This document shows, piece by piece, positions 18,772 through 25,390 of a stretch of DNA of 41,572 nt. Made by a program: the position numbers and the translations under genes. The stretch is from Gammaproteobacteria bacterium (lineage in GTDB: Bacteria; Pseudomonadota; Gammaproteobacteria; Steroidobacterales; Woeseiaceae). The stretch spans positions 1 through 41,572 of the forward strand of contig JAHHOT010000113.1 in assembly GCA_018677555.1 (NCBI GenBank), written 5' to 3'. The notes under the pieces were generated by a model. That model was not told the DNA's origin. It saw only the letters and a program-made list of their open reading frames with translations, and made no database searches. Each line of letters starts with the position of its first letter. Position 1 is the stretch's first letter.

Positions 18772-19524
18772 TCAATGCGGGCGCTGTTGCCTAAGCGCGT
18801 CGCGTTGCCGATCCCGGCGCACGCCGTGCCAGGGATAGGCAATCCCGAATACGCAGTAGAATAACCCCGCCAGCGTGATCAATTCGTCGGGCAATAATAT
18901 TGCCAGAACAAGTGAAATTGACGCGACGACTGTGCTGATCAACCAGAACTGCATCTCGGTTCTGGTATCGAACTTTTCGATTTCATCGAGCATGAGGGAT
19001 CTGCTCATACCCAGGGCGTGGCGATTCAACAGCACAATCAACAACGACAGCGCTGCGTAGCCTGAACCAAATATCGAGAATAGATCACGCAAATCCGCAA
19101 CGGATCGGATTGGAAAATAGCTGTCGAAATAGCCGCGCGAAAACCAGTCGATGGCCCCGGAATACACGGCCTTCAGCGGGTAAACGTAGACCAGTACGAC
19201 GAAGATCAGCACCAGTGACAGAACCGCCGACTTTGTATCGTCCAGGCCGAAGCGCCGGCTCCAGATGTGGTGGGCATACCAGAACCACATGATGTTGGCG
19301 AAGCTGGCGGCAAATGCCGGCACCTGCTTCATCGCCGTAACCATTTCTTCGTAGTTGGACGGTACCGAATCGCCGCCGCCGATAACCAGCAGAGTCACGG
19401 CGAAAGCAAACGCTGCGTCGGTAAATGCCTCGAGACGGGTCATGTCCATCCCGCGCTGACGGAAGCCATTGCGTCTCGGCAGTTTGTCCAGGCGGCCCGC
19501 CGACCAGTGATGGATTTCAGGCAA
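18772..19524 (-). CDS. TMEM175/DUF1211-family membrane protein (putative K+ channel)
   Basis: This 250-aa protein has five to six hydrophobic helices. The first carries TRLEAFTDAAFAFAVTLLV, a variant (FTD instead of FSD) of the RxxxFSD signature of TMEM175 family channels, which conduct potassium. The frame starts at TTG 19524 with GGAG upstream. ATG 19449 or 19443 would remove 25-27 polar residues and put the signature at the usual distance from the N-terminus, so the start is uncertain. It lies 23 bp after yjjX on the same strand, as the likely last gene of the yheT operon, and is convergent with parA. Confidence 0.8.
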   Translation of the reverse strand: MPEIHHWSAGRLDKLPRRNGFRQRGMDMTRLEAFTDAAFAFAVTLLVIGGGDSVPSNYEEMVTAMKQVPAFAASFANIMWFWYAHHIWSRRFGLDDTKSAVLSLVLIFVVLVYVYPLKAVYSGAIDWFSRGYFDSYFPIRSVADLRDLFSIFGSGYAALSLLIVLLNRHALGMSRSLMLDEIEKFDTRTEMQFWLISTVVASISLVLAILLPDELITLAGLFYCVFGIAYPWHGVRRDRQRDALRQQRPH

Positions 19525-19547
19525 GGATCTCGCTCCGAAAGCCGACG

Positions 19548-20102
19548 TCAGTTGCGAGCGTCAACGGCAAAACTCTCATGCACGAACGGCACCAGTGCGA
19601 TGGTCATCGCTTCTGCATACACGCTTTCGCGTGTATGCAGGCCTTTCGTCAGCAGACCAAACGCACCGCCGCCCTGTTTGCTGTTCAAAGTCGAGAATAC
19701 GCGATCGTTTGCGTCACCCAGCTCGAGACCGCTATCGACCAGCTCGCGGACGGCAGGTGGCAACGGAAGGGTAACGGTACGCGCACTGCCGAGACGTCCG
19801 TCAGCGGACTCGACAACCATCCAGGCAAAGGCCATCAATTCACCGTCGATACGTTGAACGCCGCCCTCGAGACCGACGCAATAGTCCGCATCCGGGTACG
19901 CCGCCCGCGCCGCCCGTGCCCGGTTTACTGCACCGGTTCGTGTTTCGGCGTCACCGTCGGGTTGCTCGCCGACCCCGGATTCCACGGCGGCGGGCACGAG
20001 GTCAATAGTCGTTTCCGGAAACTGGCAGGCAAACGCCTGCCGCACCGCTTCGATTTTGACCGGGTTGAGGGACGCGACAACGACCTTCCTTGTTTCGGTC
20101 AT
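19548..20102 (-). CDS. yjjX: inosine/xanthosine triphosphatase YjjX
   Basis: This 184-aa protein of the Maf/Ham1-like NTPase superfamily removes ITP and XTP from the nucleotide pool. The family motifs are VVVASLNPVKIEAVRQAF at the start, NRARAARAAYPDADYCVGLEGGV in the middle, and FGLLTKGLHTRESVYAEAM near the end. ATG 20102 was preferred to the GTG two codons upstream; the preceding gene's stop lies six bases before. It lies within a compact minus-strand run. Confidence 0.9.
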   Translation of the reverse strand: MTETRKVVVASLNPVKIEAVRQAFACQFPETTIDLVPAAVESGVGEQPDGDAETRTGAVNRARAARAAYPDADYCVGLEGGVQRIDGELMAFAWMVVESADGRLGSARTVTLPLPPAVRELVDSGLELGDANDRVFSTLNSKQGGGAFGLLTKGLHTRESVYAEAMTIALVPFVHESFAVDARN

Positions 20103-20108
20103 CCGCAC

Positions 20109-20645
20109 TTATTCCGCAGTCTTGTCCGGGTCTGTAGCGGCATTGTTGTTGGCCGTTTCCTGCATGATCGATTCGATTTCCTCAACAAAACTGCGACGTG
20201 CACCGGCGACGTTCAGTTCCTGCCACGTGGGCGCCAGGCGCCGTACCCGTTCGCGGAACGAATCGCGGTAATACTCTTCGTCGATGAACCCTTGCTGGTA
20301 TTGAAAAAACATGTTGTCCCAGTGCGTTTGCTGGGCAATCTGCCACATCCGAAATCGCCCGCGCTCGATGCGAGACAGATGTCGCAGCGCCGTGATGTCT
20401 TCGGGGTATCCGGCGCTGGTGAGCTTGGTGATCAACGGGCCGATGTGCTCGGAGTCCGCCGCCTGCACCAGCATCATCTGCAGCGCGTCGGAGCGCATCT
20501 GGTAGGTCTGCGCGAGCGCAAGTTTTCGGCTTTCTTCCATCGATCGCGTGTTCTGGCGGATTTGTACGGCCAGGTAAACCAGGGTGGCGAGCACTGCAAT
20601 CGAGCCTAGAAACTCTCCCAGTGCGCCGAGCTCGATGATTGTCAC
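20109..20645 (-). CDS. membrane-anchored hypothetical protein
   Basis: This 178-aa protein begins at GTG 20645, preceded by GAGGG; a longer frame from TTG 20717 overlaps the upstream gene and has no spaced ribosome-binding site. A single N-terminal helix (SIAVLATLVYLAVQIRQNT) precedes a soluble, charged, helical domain with QMRSDALQMMLVQAADSE and conserved-looking Trp/Phe positions (FRMWQIAQQTHWDNMFF). I have seen this N-terminal pattern in uncharacterised proteobacterial proteins, but no function is known to me. It lies 34 bp after another membrane-anchored unknown and 6 bp before yjjX. Confidence 0.7.
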   Translation of the reverse strand: MTIIELGALGEFLGSIAVLATLVYLAVQIRQNTRSMEESRKLALAQTYQMRSDALQMMLVQAADSEHIGPLITKLTSAGYPEDITALRHLSRIERGRFRMWQIAQQTHWDNMFFQYQQGFIDEEYYRDSFRERVRRLAPTWQELNVAGARRSFVEEIESIMQETANNNAATDPDKTAE

Positions 20646-20679
20646 GACGTTGGCCCTCGTAGTTTTCGGGAATTGCGTT

Positions 20680-21300
20680 TCATATCCGGCTTCTGTCTGT
20701 CGCCGAACAATCTTCAACCTCGGTCTCGACCGATTGTAACGACGTGTCCCGTTCCGGCCGAATCGTATCCTGCAGGCTGGCGATCCAGCATTCGTCGTAC
20801 ACTGAGCAATAGCAGACGGTCAAATCGAGGTCACCTTCCCGGATCAGCGTCCAGAAAGCAGCGGCGAGAGCCCGGTTGTTCTCGCTGCCGTCGCGAAGCA
20901 GGCGAAACACGTCTTCCGGCTCGGAACCGGCCGGCAGGACGCGCCCGTTGAGCATGGACTCGTAAGTATCGACATCGCCACGGGCGGGCAGTGCTTCCAG
21001 CAGTTCCGACCAGCGCGCGACTGTTTCGTTATTGAGCTGCAGTGAAGCGGCTTGTACTCGGGCCGGGCCAACCCCGGTATTTTGCACCCAGACCGCAATC
21101 CGCTCGTCCGTGAGCGACGGCGAGACCTGGACGAACGGCCACACCGACGCACGCTCGGACTTGCGCATCAACGACGCTTCGTAAACGGCAACGAACAGGC
21201 CACACAGGCTGAGCAACAGCGCAGACAAGGCCACGAGCGTTTCCGGCCTGGCGAGCCAGCGTGAGAATGAGTTTTTGCCGGCGTGATTCCCCACCCGCAT
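20680..21300 (-). CDS. membrane-anchored hypothetical protein
   Basis: This 206-aa protein has one transmembrane helix (TLVALSALLLSLCGLFVAVYE, about residues 21-41), a basic flank on the cytoplasmic side and a soluble beta-rich domain containing VQNTGVGPARV and a Cys pair (VCYCSVYDECW). The single-helix-plus-NTGxGPA pattern is common in uncharacterised membrane-anchored proteins. It starts at ATG 21300, 12 bp after yheT, and is followed by a second single-helix protein, so the two may act together at the membrane. Function unknown. Confidence 0.7.
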   Translation of the reverse strand: MRVGNHAGKNSFSRWLARPETLVALSALLLSLCGLFVAVYEASLMRKSERASVWPFVQVSPSLTDERIAVWVQNTGVGPARVQAASLQLNNETVARWSELLEALPARGDVDTYESMLNGRVLPAGSEPEDVFRLLRDGSENNRALAAAFWTLIREGDLDLTVCYCSVYDECWIASLQDTIRPERDTSLQSVETEVEDCSATDRSRI

Positions 21301-21312
21301 AGCGTATCACTG

Positions 21313-22350
21313 CTACATGGCAGGAATTGCGTGCGCGACCTCGAGATCGCAGCGGATTTGCGCTTGCAGGAAGCTTGCGATGCGATCGGGCAGGTAATAG
21401 CGTGGTTTCCAGGGGGTGCCGCCGGAGATATAGCCGACATGCCCGCCGTGCTCGCTGATTTCAATCGTCACGCACTCGGAAAGGCGGTCCTCCGGCGGAA
21501 TCACGTCGGGAGTCATGAACGGGTCATCGATCGAGTTGATGATCAGGGTGGGACGAGTGATGGCACCCAGGAAGCTGCTACTGCTGCAGCGGTCGTAATA
21601 CTCATCCTTTCCTGAGAAGCCGTGCAAGGGCGCCGTAACCGCGTCGTCGAACTCGGCGAAGGTACGTGCCTGCATGGTTTTTTGCCAATTGAACGCGGCC
21701 GTATGCGGATCGAATTTTCGCATAACCGCTTTCTTCATGCGTTTTAACAAGTGAGTTTGATAAACCTTTGAAAAACCATGCTTTAATGCTTCAGAACACA
21801 GGTGCAAATTCAGCGGAACGCTGACCGCGGCCGCCGCATCGACCGGCGTGTCGTTGGTATTTTCACCAAGATATTTCAACAGTACGTTGCCGCCGAGCGA
21901 GTAACCCGCAGCGAGGATCGGACCAGACTGTCCCTCGGTGCGCAGTTTCTCAACGAAGTAACGAATGTCGTTGGTTTCGCCGGCGTGATATCGGCGCGGC
22001 AGGCGATTGCGGTAGTCGCCGCAGTCGCGAAAATGCAGCACACAGGCATTCCAGCCACGGTCTTCCGCGGCGGACAGCAATTGGCGCGCGTACGACGAGT
22101 CTGCGGAGCCCTCGAGCCCATGCAGAATCACCAGCAGCGGCCGTGTCTGCGCGTTGTCCGGCTGGTCTGCCAGCCAGTCCACGACAATCAGGTCGCCGTC
22201 TGGCAGTTCCAGCGGCTCGGAGCGAAGGCGCGGGCGTGGTGCACCGGCCCACGGTAGCGCGGGATAAATGGTCTGAAGGTGGCGGTTCTTCAACCACCAC
22301 GCGGGGCGGAATTCGCTTGGTCCGATTCGTTTTAGTTGCGGCGTTTCCAT
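21313..22350 (-). CDS. yheT: YheT-family alpha/beta hydrolase
   Basis: This 345-aa hydrolase matches the YheT/ABHD1-3-like family: FRPAWWLKNRHLQTIYP at the start, LLVILHGLEGSADSSYAR (oxyanion region), the nucleophile elbow GYSLGGNVLLKYLGE, NSIDDPFMTPDVIP (acid) and HGGHVGYI (catalytic His). Physiological substrates are not established; esterase or lipase activity is expected in the cytosol. ATG 22350 was preferred to the GTG at 22356. It is the first gene of a compact minus-strand run (yheT, two unknowns, yjjX, TMEM175-like), with gaps of 12, 34, 6 and 23 bp. Confidence 0.9.
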   Translation of the reverse strand: METPQLKRIGPSEFRPAWWLKNRHLQTIYPALPWAGAPRPRLRSEPLELPDGDLIVVDWLADQPDNAQTRPLLVILHGLEGSADSSYARQLLSAAEDRGWNACVLHFRDCGDYRNRLPRRYHAGETNDIRYFVEKLRTEGQSGPILAAGYSLGGNVLLKYLGENTNDTPVDAAAAVSVPLNLHLCSEALKHGFSKVYQTHLLKRMKKAVMRKFDPHTAAFNWQKTMQARTFAEFDDAVTAPLHGFSGKDEYYDRCSSSSFLGAITRPTLIINSIDDPFMTPDVIPPEDRLSECVTIEISEHGGHVGYISGGTPWKPRYYLPDRIASFLQAQIRCDLEVAHAIPAM

Positions 22351-22425
22351 GAGCACCCTGCGCGAGTCACATGTCGTTTACTCAACACCGGTAAGTGGCT
22401 GTGCCGCGGTCGTTGCCCGCGACAT

Positions 22426-22455
22426 AAAAAAGGCCCCCTGCAGAAGCAGGGGGCC
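22426..22455 (-). terminator. strong rho-independent terminator (minus strand)
   Basis: A 10-bp perfect stem, GGCCCCCTGC/GCAGGGGGCC, with a 4-nt loop is followed on the minus strand by six T. It lies 170 bp beyond the phaR stop and 76 bp before the yheT start, so it most probably ends the candidate small RNA, with phaR readthrough as a second possible customer. Confidence 0.85.
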
Positions 22456-22519
22456 TGCCATGGAGCAGAACTCCTTCAGGCATACGCAACAGGGGGCGGG
22501 GGAGCGTGTCCCTGCTGCA
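22426..22519 (-). ncRNA. candidate small RNA, about 94 nt, three hairpins
   Basis: A promoter-like pair (22526-22555) points to a start near 22519. The RNA would open directly with a 9-bp stem (22510-22518 with 22486-22494, one G-U pair) enclosing a C-rich loop that contains CUCCCCCG. A short GGAG/CUCC hairpin follows, then a 10-bp GC-rich terminator stem with a T run. No reading frame of size lies inside. Such C-rich loops can pair with ribosome-binding sites, so a regulatory RNA is possible. The alternative is a terminated leader of yheT, whose start lies 76 nt beyond the terminator. Confidence 0.5.
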
Positions 22520-22525
22520 ATGCAC

Positions 22526-22555
22526 AAACTAGGGCATTTGGCACCCGAATGTCAA
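22526..22555 (-). promoter_or_regulatory. predicted promoter of the candidate small RNA
   Basis: On the minus strand a perfect TTGACA (22550-22555) and a weak TAGTTT (22526-22531) are separated by 18 bp. No gene start follows before the terminator. Confidence 0.5.
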
Positions 22556-22625
22556 GGGATAATTGCTCAGCTTTGAAGACTGCCGATCCCGAATATTGCG
22601 GCCGGGCCGGGCACTGGCGCGGGAC

Positions 22626-23135
22626 CTAGCCGGCTTTTTTCTGGTCCTCCGGGAGCGCAGGCGGGGTCTCGTCGCCTGCTGCGCGGCCGCCACTGCTGAA
22701 GTGTTTCAGCACTTCATCCTGCAGCGCCTTCCAGCGACCGAAGTTTTTCTGGGCGATATCGGCGACAGCGCCGACCGGGTCGATGCCGACGACCTTTTTC
22801 ACCTGGCCACGGAAATTCTGCTGTTGGGTGACGAACAGTTTGAGGCTTTGCTCCAGGTAGTTGGAGAGGAAGTCCGGTACCACCTTGCCGTAGGAGCGTA
22901 TGACCTGGGAGAGGAAATCCCGGCTCATGATGGGGTCACCGTGCTGTTCCTGCTCGCTTATGACCTGCAGCAGGATCGTCCGGGTAATGTCGTTGCCGCT
23001 CTTCTTGTCGATTACGACAAACTGGATCTTGTTGATAACCAGGTCTTTTACGTCTGCCAACGTAATGTAACGGCTTTCTTCTGTGTCGTACAAACGACGA
23101 TTCGGGTATTTCTTAATGATGCGCGCGGCACTCAT
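22626..23135 (-). CDS. phaR: polyhydroxyalkanoate synthesis regulator PhaR
   Basis: This 169-aa protein carries the PHB/PHA accumulation regulator DNA-binding domain at the N-terminus (IIKKYPNRRLYDTEESRYIT) and the downstream PHB_acc module (MSRDFLSQVIRSYGKVVPDF, SNYLEQSLKLF). PhaR represses phasin and PHA genes and is released by polymer binding. The C-terminal 25 residues are Pro/Glu/Lys-rich. It starts at ATG 23135; a GTG two codons earlier is less likely. No PHA synthase or phasin gene lies in the window, so its targets are elsewhere. Confidence 0.92.
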   Translation of the reverse strand: MSAARIIKKYPNRRLYDTEESRYITLADVKDLVINKIQFVVIDKKSGNDITRTILLQVISEQEQHGDPIMSRDFLSQVIRSYGKVVPDFLSNYLEQSLKLFVTQQQNFRGQVKKVVGIDPVGAVADIAQKNFGRWKALQDEVLKHFSSGGRAAGDETPPALPEDQKKAG

Positions 23136-23272
23136 TGGCACTCTCTTGAAACAATGCTCCGACCGGCCTACCAGTTCTATGCAACTGATAAATCGACAGT
23201 TTCGTTATCTGGCAGCACAATTCAGCCAGCTTGCCGGGATCACCGGGTCGGGCTCTGTGAATGGAATGGCGC

Positions 23273-24208
23273 CTACCTTAGCCGATTTTCGCGCTGCAAC
23301 ATAGAGTCTTGTCCACCCTGAACAGTTTTGCGTCCTGCCAGCGGTGTCAGCGTCCAATGCCCGGTCGCCCATCGCCAGATCTCCTGCAGGCTTGCCGACG
23401 CGAGATTCCCAGGCGGCTTCTGCCGCAACACCCGCAGCGCCGACACAAGTGTTTCAGCCGGATGCTGCGCGTCGATCGCTGCCGCGCCAGTCAGCTTGCT
23501 GAGTTTTTGTCCATCGGGGTTAGTGGCGACCGGGATATGCACGTATCGCGGGGTGGCGAACCCGCATAGCTGCTGCAGGTGGATCTGGCGCGGCGTCGAA
23601 TCCAGCAGGTCGATGCCACGCACGATTTCGGTGACGCCCTGATCGTGATCGTCGACCACGACTGCGAGGTGATACGCAACGAGGCCGTCGCGCCGCCAGA
23701 TAACGAAGTCACCGGACTCTGATTCCAGCCGCTGGCCGTAATGACCTTGCAGCCCGTCGTGAAACGTAATGCGGCGATCGTGCGTCAACACCCGGACTGC
23801 GGTTTCCTCGGCATTGCAGCCGCTCCGGCAGGTTCCCGGATAGATGGCGCCAAGAGGGCCGGTGGGCGCCCCGGCAAGGTCGCGGCGTGAGCACGCGCAG
23901 GGGTAAGCGACGCCCCGTTTCAGCAGCTCGTCCAGCACTTCGCGATGTCGCCGCTCGTTGTTGCTCTGGTAGGTAACGGGGCCGTCCCATTCGAAGCCGT
24001 AGGCCTCGAGGGTCGCGACGATCAAGCGGTCGGCGCCTTGCTGTTCGCGCGGTGGATCTATGTCTTCGATACGCAGGAGCCACCGCCCGTTGTGGGCGCG
24101 TGCCTGCAAATAAGACGCGATGGCGGCGAGCAGGGAACCAAAGTGCAGCGGGCCGGTTGGCGAGGGCGCGAAACGACCGACGTAGGTGGGCGTCTCAGGG
24201 GCAGGCAT
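23273..24208 (-). CDS. gluQRS: glutamyl-Q tRNA(Asp) synthetase
   Basis: This 311-aa truncated GluRS-like enzyme attaches glutamate to queuosine 34 of tRNA-Asp. RFAPSPTGPLHFGSL carries the HIGH-type motif, followed by RIEDIDPPRE. Cys residues of the zinc site are visible (PCACSRRDL and TCRSGC), and KLSKLTGA is the KMSKS-like loop. It lacks the anticodon-binding domain, as the family does. It sits 44 bp downstream of dksA on the same strand, the same pairing as in E. coli, so co-transcription is likely. Confidence 0.95.
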   Translation of the reverse strand: MPAPETPTYVGRFAPSPTGPLHFGSLLAAIASYLQARAHNGRWLLRIEDIDPPREQQGADRLIVATLEAYGFEWDGPVTYQSNNERRHREVLDELLKRGVAYPCACSRRDLAGAPTGPLGAIYPGTCRSGCNAEETAVRVLTHDRRITFHDGLQGHYGQRLESESGDFVIWRRDGLVAYHLAVVVDDHDQGVTEIVRGIDLLDSTPRQIHLQQLCGFATPRYVHIPVATNPDGQKLSKLTGAAAIDAQHPAETLVSALRVLRQKPPGNLASASLQEIWRWATGHWTLTPLAGRKTVQGGQDSMLQRENRLR

Positions 24209-24252
24209 GGCCGGACCTCGCAGCGGAGGCAGGGTGGAACCGCGCTAGCGGT

Positions 24253-25092
24253 CTACCGATAGCGGTCGTCCCGATCCCGAAACTGTCGCTCCGCGAGTTC
24301 ACGCCGTTCCTGCGCCTCGACGCACAGGGTTGCTACAGGCCGGGCTTCCAGCCGTTTGAGGCCGATCTCTTCGCCGGTTTCCTCGCAAAACCCATAGGAA
24401 CCATCGTCGATACGCGACAGCGCCGAGTTAATTTTGCGCAGCAGCTTGCGTTCGCGGTCTCGGGTCCGCAGCTCCAGGCCGAATTCGGACTCCTGGGTGG
24501 CTCGGTCATTCGGATCCGGGAAATTGGCCGCCTCGTCCTGCATGTGATGAACCGTACGGTCGACCTCGGTCATCAGCTCGCGTTTCCAGGACGTCAGGAT
24601 CGCCTGGAAGTGCTTGAGCTGTGGCGGGCTCATATATTCCTCGCCGCGCTTCACCACATACGGCTCGATGCCGTGAATCGGGCCTGACAGCACGTCGTTG
24701 CGCCGCGCGCGCGACTTCGTCGCCGTCGGTTTACGCACGGTCTTCTTGCTGGGTGCCTTGCGGGTGCCCCGCTTCTTCTTGCTCGGCGCCTTTTTCGGTG
24801 TCGCCTTTTTGGCGGCCGATTTGCGGGAAGCAGGCCTCTTCTTGCCGGCTTTTTTCTTCGCAGCAGGCTTTTTCTTGCTGGCTTTCTTCTTCGCCGCAGG
24901 TTTCTTGCGGGCCGCCGGCTTTTTCTTCGTCACCTTCTTCCTGGTGGCTTTTTTCCTGCTGGCGGCTTTCTTCTTGCTCGCAGCTTTCTTTTTGGATGCT
25001 GCCTTCTTCCGGGTTACTGCCTTGCGCTTCGCGACCTTCTTGCGCGACGCTCCGGCAGTCTTTCGCTTTTTGCTGGCCTTTTTGGCGGGCAT
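24253..25092 (-). CDS. dksA: DksA-type RNA polymerase regulator with histone-H1-like N-terminal tail
   Basis: This 279-aa protein has two parts. Residues 1 to about 130 are a low-complexity Lys/Ala/Arg/Pro tail with repeats such as KKAASKKKAAS, resembling histone H1 C-termini. Residues about 140-279 are DksA: a coiled-coil with the DPNDRATQESEFGLELR segment, then DGSYGFCEETGEEIGLKRLE. DksA binds the RNA polymerase secondary channel with ppGpp to tune rRNA and amino-acid promoters. Only one Cys of each zinc-finger pair remains (C236 and C257). ATG 25092 follows AGGAG. gluQRS is downstream. Confidence 0.9.
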   Translation of the reverse strand: MPAKKASKKRKTAGASRKKVAKRKAVTRKKAASKKKAASKKKAASRKKATRKKVTKKKPAARKKPAAKKKASKKKPAAKKKAGKKRPASRKSAAKKATPKKAPSKKKRGTRKAPSKKTVRKPTATKSRARRNDVLSGPIHGIEPYVVKRGEEYMSPPQLKHFQAILTSWKRELMTEVDRTVHHMQDEAANFPDPNDRATQESEFGLELRTRDRERKLLRKINSALSRIDDGSYGFCEETGEEIGLKRLEARPVATLCVEAQERRELAERQFRDRDDRYR

Positions 25093-25125
25093 TTTCGACT
25101 CCTACCGGTCCGAGAAAAGCGCGGC

Positions 25126-25131
25126 ATTATA
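25126..25131 (-). promoter_or_regulatory. -10 element of dksA promoter
   Basis: A perfect TATAAT on the minus strand lies about 35 bases before the dksA start codon. No good -35 is visible at 16-18 bp, so an activator or an extended element may be needed. The remaining 298 bp shared with smc show a perfect GATTGT/ACAATC hairpin at 25313-25328 and a TACACT (25349-25354) that could be the smc -10. Confidence 0.45.
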
Positions 25132-25390
25132 CATTGCTTACCGGCACATGGAAGTCCAAATTTCGCGGTTTTGGAGGGGAAGCGTCGCTTTCGCGCCAGC
25201 TACGGATCGGCGTCGCCAGGGCGGACTCGGGGCGCGGATTTGACGGCGGCAATCGAGGCCGAATCTTGCGGTCGCCGGCACCGGTTTTTGGCCGGTCCGA
25301 GGGTGCCTGTCTGATTGTGGCGACAATCGTTTTACGCCCGGAATTCCTTTACACTACGCGCACTCTGGGCATTGGGCATACGATCACTTT

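Noticed and set aside
22380-22461. Small frame of 27 codons on the minus strand with an AAGGAG upstream, running through the terminator stem
   Set aside because: It would be translated through a strong terminator hairpin and has no protein-like composition; the RNA interpretation fits better.
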